Made by a program: the position numbers and the translations under genes
The notes under the pieces: model-generated
Seen by the model: only the letters and a program-made list of their open reading frames with translations
Told to the model about the DNA's origin: nothing
The model's database searches: none
Assembly: GCA_905339255.1 (NCBI GenBank)
Contig: CAJPFO010000254.1
Location: 1 to 32,671, forward strand
Direction: 5' to 3'
Length of the DNA: 32,671 nt
DNA from: Myxococcaceae bacterium
GTDB lineage: Bacteria > Myxococcota_A > UBA9160
In this document: positions 1-6,454 of the stretch, piece by piece
How the letters are laid out: each line of letters opens with the position of its first letter
Numbering within the stretch: the first letter of the stretch is position 1

Positions 1-1
1 C

Positions 2-1018
2 TCCGAGACGGCGCCGCTCGAGCGCGCGCGCAGCGTCTCGTTCGAGAAGCTCCTCCAGGCCGTGGCTGCGGGAAGCCTCGATCCCGACGTGCTCTCGACG
101 CTCGCGGGCCGCCTCGCGCGAATGGACTGCCGGCTCGGCGCGCCCGAGAAGGCCGAGCTCGCGAAGCTCGCGGGAGGCAGGACGCTCTCCGACCTCGCGG
201 GCGGCCTCGTCGATGCCCTCGACCCCGACCGCCAGATGGAGGAGGCGCGCCGGGCCGCCGGTCTTCCGGCCGGAGCGGCTCCCGGCGAGGCAGAGCTCGC
301 GGCGGCCGCGAAGACGCTGCTCGCCGCCGCCGCCGCGCCGCTCGCGCACAGCCCGGCGCTTCGCAATCGCCTGCTCGACGCGAAGAAGAGCCTCGAGCAG
401 ATCCTCGACGAGACGAGCCGCGACGAGGTGACCGACGCCCGTTTCGCCCCCGAGATCCGCGAGCAGGTCGCGCAGCGAACCGTGCGCGACTTCGAGGCGT
501 GGATCGAGGCGAACAGGGCCGAGATCACGGCGCTCCAGGTTCTCTACTCGAAGCCCCACCACCAGCGCCTGCGGCGAGAGGACGTGAAGGCCCTCGCCGA
601 CGCCATCGCCGCCCCGCCCCGGCGCTGGACCACCGATCAGCTCTGGCACGCCTACCAGGCCCTCGGGCGCGATCGCGTTCGGGGAGCGTCTACCGAGCGC
701 CTTCTCACCGACGTCGTCTCGCTGGTGCGCTACGCGCTGCACCAGGAGGGCGAGCTCGTGCCCTACCGCGAGAAGGTGCTGGCGCGCTTCGACGCCTGGA
801 TGCACCAGCAGCGAAACTTCGGAAGGCACTTCACCGAGGAGCAGGTGAAGTGGCTCGAAGCCATTCGCGACCACTTCGCCGGAAACCTCGAGATCGACGT
901 CGGCGACTTCGAATACGCGCCCTTCAACGCCATGGGCGGAGCAGGCCGAGCGGTGCGGCTCTTCGGCGGGGATCTGGGGCCGATGCTGGATGAGCTGAAT
1001 GAGGTGTTGGTGGCGTGA
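2..1018 (+). CDS. hsdR: Type I restriction enzyme R subunit, C-terminal part (5' end outside window)
   Basis: The reading frame is open from the window edge and encodes the last 338 residues of a protein whose start is missing. Seen: an LERARSVSFEKLL segment, then a long alpha-helical, Ala/Leu/Glu-rich stretch, and a C-terminal segment with FTEEQVKWLEAIRDHFA followed by FNAMGGAGRAVRLFG. Known: this resembles the C-terminal helical domain of EcoEI-like HsdR proteins (PF08463), which follows the nuclease and SF2 translocase domains and docks the motor onto the methylase. The stop codon overlaps the GTG of hsdS (GTGA), so the two are translationally coupled. Family assignment is secure; whether the missing part is intact cannot be judged here. 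Confidence 0.88.
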   Translation, partial: SETAPLERARSVSFEKLLQAVAAGSLDPDVLSTLAGRLARMDCRLGAPEKAELAKLAGGRTLSDLAGGLVDALDPDRQMEEARRAAGLPAGAAPGEAELAAAAKTLLAAAAAPLAHSPALRNRLLDAKKSLEQILDETSRDEVTDARFAPEIREQVAQRTVRDFEAWIEANRAEITALQVLYSKPHHQRLRREDVKALADAIAAPPRRWTTDQLWHAYQALGRDRVRGASTERLLTDVVSLVRYALHQEGELVPYREKVLARFDAWMHQQRNFGRHFTEEQVKWLEAIRDHFAGNLEIDVGDFEYAPFNAMGGAGRAVRLFGGDLGPMLDELNEVLVA

Positions 1019-2616
1019 GGAGCGTGAAGGCGAATGACGTCCCTTCGGGGTGGACCGTTGCTCGGCTCGGCGAGATCGCAGACGTCAATCCGCGAGAACC
1101 CTCACGGCAACCTCACGACGAGGATCTGGTGTCCTTCATTCCCATGGCGGCAGTCCACGCAGGTAGCGGCACGATGAATCCAACCGAAACGCGACTATGG
1201 CGCGAGGCAAGACGTGGGTATGTGCGATTCCAGGAAGGCGACGTCCTGTTCGCGAAGATCACGCCGTGCATGGAAAACGGGAAGGTCGCGACGGCGCGAG
1301 GGCTGTCTTGCGGCGTCGGCACCGGGTCCACGGAGTTTCACGTGCTTCGGTCGCGACAAGGGGTGGATAGCGGTTTCATCATGCATCTCCTGCTGCAGGA
1401 AAGAGTCAGGCAAGATGCTAGACGCCACATGACGGGTTCTGCCGGTCAACTTCGTGTCCCCTCGGCCTTTCTTGAGAGTCTGCCAACAGCCGTGCCACCC
1501 GCTTTCGAGCAGCGCCGCATCGTCGCCGCGCTCGAGCAGCAGCTCTCGCGGATCGAGGCCGGCGTGGCGGCGCTCGAGCGAGCGAAGGCGAACCTCGAGC
1601 GCTACCGCGCGTCCGTCCTGAAGGCCGCGTGCGAGGGCCGTCTCGTCCCGACCGAGGCCGAGCTCGCGCGCGCCGAGGGCAGAACCTACGAGCCCGCGAG
1701 CGAGCTTCTCGCGCGCATCCTGAAGGAGCGCCGCGAACGCTGGGAAGCCGACCAGCTCGCCCGCATGAAGGCCCGCGGCAAGCCCCCGAAGGACGACGCC
1801 TGGAAGAAGAAGTACCCCGAGCCCGCCGCCCCCGACACGAGCGCACTCCCGGAGCTGCCGGAGGGCTGGTGCTGGGCGACGGTGGAGCAGGGGGCGATCC
1901 GCGTGGAGTATGGAACCTCAGCGCGGACGGCTGCTGATGCGGGCAATGTTCCCGTGCTCCGCATGGGCAACATCGTCAATGGGCTACTTGACCTCAGATC
2001 GCTGAAGTTCCTGCCTGGTGACCATGCGGAATTTCCAGGCTTGCATCTCGAGGAGGGTGATCTGCTCTTCAACCGCACCAACAGCCCGGAACTCGTGGGT
2101 AAGAGCGCCGTCTACCATGGCCAGCCGAACCCGTGCTCGTTCGCATCCTATCTGATCCGCGTGCGGACGGTCCCTGGGCTCAGCACGGAGTTTCTTTGCT
2201 TCGTGCTGAACTCTCCCTACGGACGAGCCTGGATTGCCTCTGCGGTATCCCAACAGGTCGGCCAAGCGAACGTCAATGGAAGCAAGCTCCAGGCCTTGGC
2301 GTTTCCTCTGCCACCCGCAACTGAGCAAGCAAGGATCGTCGCTGAGATCGACCGCCGGGTCTCAATGGGGACTCGGCTCGAGGCTGACTTGGGCGCGCTG
2401 CTCCTTCGCGCCTCCCGCCTCCGCCAATCCCTCCTCGCCCACGCCTTCTCCGGCAAGCTCGTCCCGCAGGATCCGACCGACGAGCCCGCGAGCGTTCTCC
2501 TCGAACGCATCCGCAAGGAGCGCGAGGCGGCGGCGGCCGAGAAGCCGAAGCAACCCGCTCGCCGCGGCTCTCCGCAGCGTGGTCCGCGGAAGACTGCGCC
2601 GAAGGGGCCGCGATGA
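1015..2616 (+). CDS. hsdS: Type I restriction-modification specificity subunit
   Basis: A 533-aa HsdS that would select the DNA target for the methylase and restriction complex. It has the two-fold layout of the family: target-recognition domain 1 (about residues 8-160, starting VPSGWTVARLGEI), a central conserved helix (about 163-205, EQRRIVAALEQQLSRIEAG), target-recognition domain 2 (about 280-440, starting LPEGWCWATVE), and a C-terminal conserved helix (EQARIVAEIDRRV, then LRQSLLAHAFSGKLVP). The KRP-rich tail (AEKPKQPARRGSPQRGPRK) is probably disordered. The GTG start overlaps the hsdR stop. The recognition domains look less GC-rich than the flanking conserved helices, which suggests domain exchange. 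Unusually, hsdM is not adjacent but about 5.6 kb downstream. Confidence 0.93.
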   Translation: MRSVKANDVPSGWTVARLGEIADVNPREPSRQPHDEDLVSFIPMAAVHAGSGTMNPTETRLWREARRGYVRFQEGDVLFAKITPCMENGKVATARGLSCGVGTGSTEFHVLRSRQGVDSGFIMHLLLQERVRQDARRHMTGSAGQLRVPSAFLESLPTAVPPAFEQRRIVAALEQQLSRIEAGVAALERAKANLERYRASVLKAACEGRLVPTEAELARAEGRTYEPASELLARILKERRERWEADQLARMKARGKPPKDDAWKKKYPEPAAPDTSALPELPEGWCWATVEQGAIRVEYGTSARTAADAGNVPVLRMGNIVNGLLDLRSLKFLPGDHAEFPGLHLEEGDLLFNRTNSPELVGKSAVYHGQPNPCSFASYLIRVRTVPGLSTEFLCFVLNSPYGRAWIASAVSQQVGQANVNGSKLQALAFPLPPATEQARIVAEIDRRVSMGTRLEADLGALLLRASRLRQSLLAHAFSGKLVPQDPTDEPASVLLERIRKEREAAAAEKPKQPARRGSPQRGPRKTAPKGPR

Positions 2617-2622
2617 AGCAGC

Positions 2623-2647
2623 GCGTGTGACCGTCCCTGTCACACGC
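2623..2647. repeat. Palindromic repeat, copy 1 (9-bp stem, 7-nt loop)
   Basis: GCGTGTGAC and GTCACACGC form a perfect inverted repeat around a 7-nt spacer, starting 6 nt after the hsdS stop. The wider segment 2624-2659 matches 3514-3549 at 27 of 36 positions without gaps, including the outer GCGAAGAT block. The hairpin could end hsdRS transcripts, but no T-tract follows. The repeat on the far side of the mazEF-type pair suggests an element boundary or an operator instead. Confidence 0.75.
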
Positions 2648-2806
2648 ATGAGCGAAGATGCGGGCATGACCGGATCGGGGCCCAGGCTCGCAGCTCATGG
2701 TGCCCGCTGCATCGCGGACCCGCTTGCTCTGGATCTCGATCGAGTGGCCAGTGTGTTCCGTCGGCGAGGACGCGCAGGAGCCGATCCCCAGCACCGCGGA
2801 GCGAGC

Positions 2807-2849
2807 GTGAGCGACCGAAGCGCGATCGAGTGGACCGAGGCCCAGTGGA
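2807..2849 (+). pseudogene. Remnant of a DUF5131 (phage Gp37/Gp68-like) gene start
   Basis: From the GTG at 2807 the frame reads [14 protein letters not shown]. This closely resembles the characteristic N-terminus of DUF5131 proteins ([20 protein letters not shown]-like, recalled family knowledge). After the 14th codon similarity stops abruptly, and the sequence becomes the 3' end of the convergent toxin gene. The cysteine cluster expected next is absent. The likely explanation is that the toxin-antitoxin pair, or a deletion, removed the rest of the gene. The match is short, so confidence is moderate. Confidence 0.5.
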
Positions 2850-3197
2850 TCAGAGATCGCCGAGCCGCCGGATCTTCTCCTTCACCTCCCGGAGCAACGC
2901 CGGGGGGAGCTGCCCGAGCCGCCTGCGAAGGCGGCGATTGTCGACCGCTCGGCTTTGATCGATCATCACCTCGCACTCGCGATCGTTTCCGGCCGAGCCC
3001 GCCGGCAGACAGACCCGCAGCAGGCTCTCGCCGGTGAGCCGAGTGGTGCAGGGGACGACCCAGGTGGACGGATGGCCGGTCCGGTTCAGGAGATCCGTCT
3101 GCAGGACGACCACCGGACGAAGCTTTCCGGCCTCCGTCCCGCGCCGGGGGCTCAGGTCGGCCACGAGGAGCGCCCCGTGATCGATCCGGAGGGTCAA
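2850..3197 (-). CDS. MazF/PemK-family endoribonuclease toxin
   Basis: A 115-aa protein of the type II toxin family that folds as a small beta-barrel and cleaves RNA. Seen: the N-terminal strand and loop HGALLVADLSPRRGTEAGKLRPVVVLQ, matching the GDIxxVDLxPxxGxExxxxRPxvVl pattern; then WVVPCTTRL, and CEVMIDQSRAVDNRRL, the usual late QxRxxD/N region. I chose the TTG at 3197 because it overlaps the antitoxin stop (TTGA), a typical coupled arrangement. The longer upstream frame to 3533 is the antitoxin gene read in another frame. Length is normal for the family. Confidence 0.85.
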   Translation of the reverse strand: MTLRIDHGALLVADLSPRRGTEAGKLRPVVVLQTDLLNRTGHPSTWVVPCTTRLTGESLLRVCLPAGSAGNDRECEVMIDQSRAVDNRRLRRRLGQLPPALLREVKEKIRRLGDL

Positions 3198-3442
3198 TCG
3201 AGGCCTTCGCCCGACGAGCGGTCGAGCTCCGCGATCTCCTTGCGCGTGGCGGTGCGGACGGCTTTGGACGCGCGGCGATAGGCCTCCTGCAGCTCGGCCC
3301 GGTCGGTGGTCGCCTGGAGCAGGCGCAGGCCTCGCCGAACCACCTCGACGTTGGTCCGGATCTTCAGCTTCGCCTTGAGGGAGCGAACCAGGCGGATCTC
3401 CTCCGCCGGAAGCGTGATGCTCGACTTGGTATTGGATTTCAT
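3194..3442 (-). CDS. Ribbon-helix-helix-like antitoxin of the MazF-type pair
   Basis: An 82-aa protein encoded immediately upstream of, and overlapping, the MazF-like toxin. The N-terminus (SITLPAEEIRLVRSLKAKLKIRTNVEVVRRGLRLLQ) fits a ribbon-helix-helix DNA-binding unit: a beta strand followed by two helices. The charged C-terminal half (about residues 45-82) would be the toxin-wrapping segment. The gene is expected to neutralise the toxin and autoregulate the operon. The ATG at 3442 has a GGAGG one base upstream and a second GGAGG at 3455-3459, so the ribosome site is duplicated. The palindrome at 3513-3537 lies about 70 bp upstream and is a candidate operator. Confidence 0.78.
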   Translation of the reverse strand: MKSNTKSSITLPAEEIRLVRSLKAKLKIRTNVEVVRRGLRLLQATTDRAELQEAYRRASKAVRTATRKEIAELDRSSGEGLD

Positions 3443-3512
3443 ACCTCCAGCATACCTCCCGGCCCCGGTCAATGCGAGCGGCGATCGCGTTCCCTGGCCG
3501 CGCGAAGCGCGC

Positions 3513-3537
3513 GGGTGTGACCGCATTCGTCACACGC
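3513..3537. repeat. Palindromic repeat, copy 2
   Basis: GTGTGAC-N7-GTCACAC, the same arms and spacer length as at 2623-2647, lies in the divergent region between the antitoxin (minus) and the YezG-like gene (plus). The direct-repeat match covers 3514-3549. The outermost pairs are less perfect than in copy 1. Candidate operator or border of the toxin-antitoxin cassette. Confidence 0.7.
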
Positions 3538-3605
3538 GTCCGCGAAGATCTCCACCAGAGCCTCCCGCACAGAACAGGGCGCCGGACAGGCTCGGAACGG
3601 AGACG

Positions 3606-4283
3606 ATGAAGACCGGAAACCCCACCTACCGATGGACGACCGACCTCGAGGCGCGGGCCCGCCTGCAGATCGGGACCGTGCTCGAGACCTACGACTGCGC
3701 CTACCTGCGCGTAGACGCGATCACGCCCGAGGGAGTGATCTGCCCGAACATCTCCTCACCCGGTGCTCTCGAGACCTGGGCAGACCTCGAGCGCTGCGAA
3801 TGCATCATCTACTCCCAGCCCGGCGATCCCGGCCACGAGCAGTTCCAGACGCCCCTGCCGAGGCTCATCCGGCGCGGTGGCCGCCTCGACATGGAGGCGG
3901 ACGGCGACGCCGCGAGCAGCGGTTCACCCAGCGCTGCAGTGGCCGCGCGGCCGCCGAAGCTGCTCGGCAACGAAGCCCTCGAGCGCGCGCTCGCCAGGGC
4001 GCTCGCCCGCAGTGCTCCGGCGGGCTGGGAGCAGATCTCCCTGGAGCTGGCGATCGTCTGGGGAAGCGATCCGGAGTACTCGATCGTGACGAGCGCGCCG
4101 GGCGGAGAACGAGCGGCGCTCGCTCCCACCGCCGAGGTCCTCGCCCTCGTGAGCGCTCTCCGGGCGGAAATGCGTCTCCTGCGCGGGCCCCTCTGCTCGC
4201 GCGTCGAGCTGCACGTCGAGCACTCCGATGGCTCCTACCGCTATCGAACCGAGGTCCACTACGACGGGGAGGCGCCGAGATGA
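3606..4283 (+). CDS. Unknown protein with a YezG/DUF600-like (toxin immunity-like) C-terminal domain
   Basis: A 225-aa soluble protein with a GGAGA ribosome site just before the ATG. The N-terminal half (about 1-95, YRWTTDLEARARLQIGTVLE...) is not recognised. The C-terminal half (about 120-222) reads ALARSAPAGWEQISLELAI, then a spacer, LALVSALRAEMRLL, and RVELHVEHSDGSYRYRTEVHYD. This order (a helix leading to GWE and strands, a helix pair, then a final strand with DG and an aromatic/acidic end) resembles YezG-like DUF600 immunity proteins of polymorphic toxin systems. No cognate toxin is visible nearby. The match is by eye and remote, so the role is tentative. Confidence 0.55.
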   Translation: MKTGNPTYRWTTDLEARARLQIGTVLETYDCAYLRVDAITPEGVICPNISSPGALETWADLERCECIIYSQPGDPGHEQFQTPLPRLIRRGGRLDMEADGDAASSGSPSAAVAARPPKLLGNEALERALARALARSAPAGWEQISLELAIVWGSDPEYSIVTSAPGGERAALAPTAEVLALVSALRAEMRLLRGPLCSRVELHVEHSDGSYRYRTEVHYDGEAPR

Positions 4284-4380
4284 GCGCACGTGCCGCAGAG
4301 TGAGCGGCCATCGTGTTCCCTCCCCGCGGCCGCGGATCGCAGCACGGATCGGAAGGTCGGAGAGGGCCCGCGATCGTTCG

Positions 4381-4416
4381 TTCACCTTGCGCGCGCCATG
4401 TGGCATGTGATTCGCT
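4381..4416 (+). promoter_or_regulatory. Shared leader element, copy 1
   Basis: TTCACCTTGC, 15 nt, TGTGATTCGCT. The spacing is identical to the copies at 4541 and 6398; the boxes differ at 1 of 10 and 2 of 11 positions. It lies 20 nt upstream of the ATG of the decayed paralogue. It may be a promoter or regulator site; a -35/-10 role is not proven. Confidence 0.55.
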
Positions 4417-4436
4417 TGCGCGCGGAGATCGAGAGC

Positions 4437-4598
4437 ATGCCGTTCACGTCGGGACAGCGCGTCCCGATCGGTGCCGCGCTCATCCGCCGCCATCTCGGGG
4501 AATGGTTCGCGAAGCTCGGGCGCTGGGCCGTATCCGCAGATTCACGTTGCGGCGAGGCAATCGTCTGTGCTTCTCTCGTCTTGGGAGGTCGATCATGA
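4437..4598 (+). pseudogene. Decayed third copy of the 96-aa protein family
   Basis: From the ATG, 53 codons read MPFTSGQRV... and later HLGEWF. The intact paralogues read MMLAPGHRV/MGLAAGRRV and PLGEW/PSGEWF at the matching places. M1, G6, R8 and V9 align in all three, and the GEW block sits exactly 12 residues early, as expected from an in-frame 36-nt deletion. After GEWF similarity is lost, and the frame runs into the leader of the next intact copy. The same leader element lies at the same distance upstream, which supports a relic rather than chance. GGAGA lies 9 nt before the ATG. Confidence 0.5.
4541..4576 (+). promoter_or_regulatory. Shared leader element, copy 2
   Basis: TTCACGTTGC, 15 nt, TGTGCTTCTCT; both boxes are identical to those at 6398-6433. 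It ends 18 nt before the ATG of the first intact 96-aa gene, just upstream of its GGGAGG ribosome site. Confidence 0.6.
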
Positions 4599-4885
4599 TG
4601 CTCGCACCCGGTCACCGCGTGTGGGTTCCGTGCGAAGTGAAGCGCGGAGCCTTCTCCAACGAACGGATGGTTCGGGTCGCCGGCCCGCTCGGTGAATGGC
4701 TCGGGTTCGTCCCCGACGTGCTGCTCGAAACGAAGATCGAGCAGGGCGAGACGGCGGTCCAGGGCATCGTGGATGCCATCTCCGAGAATCGAGTGTCGCT
4801 CTTCATGCCGGGCGATCCGGTGACGGGCGGTGTGTTCGTTCAGGATCTCGCCGAGGTGCGCCCCTTTGGTCCTGTCCAAGCCTGA
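4595..4885 (+). CDS. Small protein of unknown function, 96-aa paralogue A
   Basis: I do not recognise the family. It is 96 aa, with a GGGAGG ribosome site. It shares 62 of 96 identical residues, without gaps, with paralogue B at 6455-6745. Conserved blocks include GxRVWVxCEVK, FSNERxVR, GEWxGFV, TAVQGIVD, RVSLF, TGGVF and PFGxxQA. The alternation of short hydrophobic strands with turns (Gly, Pro, charged) suggests an all-beta small barrel of SH3 or KOW type; this is inference. There are no signal peptide or membrane segments. Its 3' end overlaps the probable start of the truncated dcd gene, so the two were probably co-translated. Possible roles are an adaptor or immunity-type protein. Confidence 0.75.
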   Translation: MMLAPGHRVWVPCEVKRGAFSNERMVRVAGPLGEWLGFVPDVLLETKIEQGETAVQGIVDAISENRVSLFMPGDPVTGGVFVQDLAEVRPFGPVQA

Positions 4886-5225
4886 TCTCATGCGGTATCT
4901 GGCGGAGGGGCGCCTCGCTTTCGATCCGCCCATCGCTGCTGGAACCGACGTCGATCAGGTGTCGATCGATCTTCGGCTCGGCCGCAAGTTCTCCCGCTTC
5001 CGACGCGAGATGCCCTCCTACATCTCGGCGATACACGTCGATCCCGCGCTCTGGGGCTCCGTCGATCTCTGGGAGCACACGGAGCAGGATGTGTTCCGGC
5101 TCGAGCCGGGTCGCTTCGTGCTCGCGCAGACGATGGAGCGGGTCAAGATCCCGAACGACGTTGTTGGCCTCGTCGAGGGTCGGAGCAGCTACGCCAGTCC
5201 GATCCCTTACGTGCAAGTCGGCTGA
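4866..5225 (+). pseudogene. Truncated dCTP deaminase (Dcd-like)
   Basis: 119 codons match the N-terminal two-thirds of Dcd/dUTPase-fold deaminases: LSKPDLMRYLAEGRLAFDPP (the family start), VSIDLRLGRKFSRF (the VDLRLGxxF block), then FVLAQTMERVKIPNDVVGLVEGRSSYA (the LALTxExVxLPxxLvGxxxGRSS block). The family is usually about 190 aa. Here the frame stops right after GRSS and so lacks the following VHVTAxxIDPGW region with the catalytic glutamate and the C-terminal trimer segments. It is probably inactive. The TTG at 4866 keeps the conserved N-terminus; ATG 4890 is an alternative. Directly downstream lies the duplicated hsdM 5' end, so the truncation lies at a recombination junction. Confidence 0.75.
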
Positions 5226-5233
5226 TGCGAACG

Positions 5234-5275
5234 CCATGTCCACCGACACCCGGCAAGTCGTCCAGAAGCTCTGGA
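5234..5275 (+). repeat. 42-bp direct repeat, left copy (hsdM 5' fragment)
   Basis: Exactly identical to 8203-8244. It covers CC plus the first 13 codons and one base of hsdM (MSTDTRQVVQKLW). The frame continues with unrelated residues to a stop at 5346. It is a broken hsdM start with no methylase domain. It lies between the truncated dcd and the GIY-YIG gene. Confidence 0.9.
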
Positions 5276-5332
5276 GCCTCTCCCGCTCACGTCGTTGCCA
5301 GGACGGGCGCCGAATGTGGAGAGAGGAGGCTC

Positions 5333-6205
5333 GTGGCACCTCCTGATGCACCGCGGCGCGGCACCTCCATCCGTATCTTCCTCGCGGACGGAAGTCCGGA
5401 GGGGCTTCGCATCGTAGAGAAATCCAACTGGACGGGGCGGGCGATTCTCTGCTCGCGCGTGCAGTACCCGGAAGCCCGGGGGCGCGACGAATTCGGACGG
5501 CCGGGCGTCTACCTTCTCGTCGGTCCGGCGCAGCGCGGCGGTACGCAGGGGCGCGTCTATGTTGGAGAGGCGGATCTCGCGCGGGTTCGACTCGATCAGC
5601 ACATGAAGGGGAAGGATTTCTGGACGAGCCTCATCCTGTTCACGAGCAAGGACGAGAACCTCAACAAGGCGCACGTCCAGTACCTGGAGTCGCGCCTCGT
5701 CGCCCTCGCGCAGCAGGCCAAGCGGGCCGAGCTCGAGAACGGCAACGTGCCGCAAGCACCGGCTCTCTCGGAGGCCGATCGCGCTGACGCCGAATCGTTC
5801 CTCGACGAGATGCTCCTGATCTACCCGGTTCTCGGCGTCTTCGCCTTCGAGGTGGCGGGCACGATCGGAGGGCAGGCACCTCTCCTTCGGCTCGCTGGCA
5901 GCGGTGCGCGGGGCGAGGGGAGGGATACTCCCGAGGGCTTTCTCGTGCTCGCGGGAGCGATCGCGCGGAAGGACGAGGTGCCGTCGATCCACCGCTACCA
6001 GAGTGAGCTGCGGAGCCGGCTTCTGGAGGCCAACGTGTTCCGATCCACGGCGGAGGGGCTCGAGCTCACGCAGGATTATCTCTTCGAGAGCCCGAGCAGT
6101 GCGGCGGCGGTGCTGATGGCAAGAACGGCAAACGGCAGGATCGAGTGGAAGGACGCGGAGGGCCGGACGCTGAAGGAGATCCAGGATGCGGCGATCGGAG
6201 AGTGA
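5333..6205 (+). CDS. GIY-YIG nuclease-fold protein with C-terminal DUF4357
   Basis: A 290-aa protein. Residues about 55-125 form a GIY-YIG-like module: RPGVYLLVG (first strand), GRVYVGEAD (second strand), R86, then KDFWTSLILFTSKDENLNKAHVQYLE, where Glu119 fits the metal-binding glutamate. Residues about 235-287 (LTQDYLFESPSSAAAVLMARTANGRIEWKD, in part) fit DUF4357, which often ends GIY-YIG and related defence or modification proteins. The GTG at 5333 follows AGGAGG closely; the longer upstream frame runs through the duplicated hsdM fragment and is not expected to be used. A DNA-cleaving or DNA-repair role is inferred from the fold; the target is unknown. Confidence 0.8.
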   Translation: MAPPDAPRRGTSIRIFLADGSPEGLRIVEKSNWTGRAILCSRVQYPEARGRDEFGRPGVYLLVGPAQRGGTQGRVYVGEADLARVRLDQHMKGKDFWTSLILFTSKDENLNKAHVQYLESRLVALAQQAKRAELENGNVPQAPALSEADRADAESFLDEMLLIYPVLGVFAFEVAGTIGGQAPLLRLAGSGARGEGRDTPEGFLVLAGAIARKDEVPSIHRYQSELRSRLLEANVFRSTAEGLELTQDYLFESPSSAAAVLMARTANGRIEWKDAEGRTLKEIQDAAIGE

Positions 6206-6454
6206 GCAAGCGGAGCGAGGCGGTTCGTTCGGCCTTCCAGGGCAGCCTCGCGATCCCTGCGGGCTCCCGCGGGGCGGACAGCGTGTTCTGCGCGTTCTGC
6301 GCTTCGCTGGAGATCGAGAGCGTGCTCGGATCATTGTAGGCGCAGCCGGGTGGACATCGTGTTCCTGAACGGGCGCGGAGAGGTGCGTGACCTCTCGTTC
6401 ACGTTGCTTCCGGGATCGGGAGTGTGCTTCTCTTGCTCCAAGGAGGAGACCTCG
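6206..6454. other. Intergenic region with a second relic leader and the leader of paralogue B
   Basis: A 249-bp gap without an intact gene. TTCGCT followed by GGAGATCGAGAGC and a GTG at about 6303-6324 matches the leader of the decayed copy (4411-4436) apart from a 7-nt deletion. Its frame stops after five codons, suggesting one more relic. The functional leader element follows at 6398-6433. Confidence 0.45.
6398..6433 (+). promoter_or_regulatory. Shared leader element, copy 3
   Basis: TTCACGTTGC, 15 nt, TGTGCTTCTCT, with boxes identical to copy 2. It ends 21 nt before the ATG of paralogue B and just upstream of an AGGAGG ribosome site. Confidence 0.6.

Larger units (their letters stand above)
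2617..2849. other. Intergenic segment after hsdS holding a hairpin and a gene remnant
   Basis: This 233-bp stretch has no intact gene. It holds the palindrome at 2623-2647 and, near its end, a short remnant resembling the start of a DUF5131-family gene (listed separately). No promoter was recognised. Confidence 0.6.
4284..4594. other. Intergenic region with cassette leader elements and a decayed 96-aa-family copy
   Basis: This 311-bp gap has no intact gene. It contains the element TTCACCTTGC-N15-TGTGATTCGCT (4381-4416) followed 20 nt later by a short decayed reading frame of the 96-aa family (4437 onward), and then a second element (4541-4576) that serves the intact copy at 4595. CATCGTGTTCC near 4309 and CGGAGAGG near 4354 also recur upstream of the second intact paralogue, near 6354 and 6376. 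Confidence 0.6.

Noticed and set aside
2623-2647. The palindrome as a CRP/FNR-type site (TGTGA...TCACA)
   Set aside because: The gap between TGTGA and TCACA is 9 nt; CRP sites have 6. The symmetry is real but the spacing does not fit.
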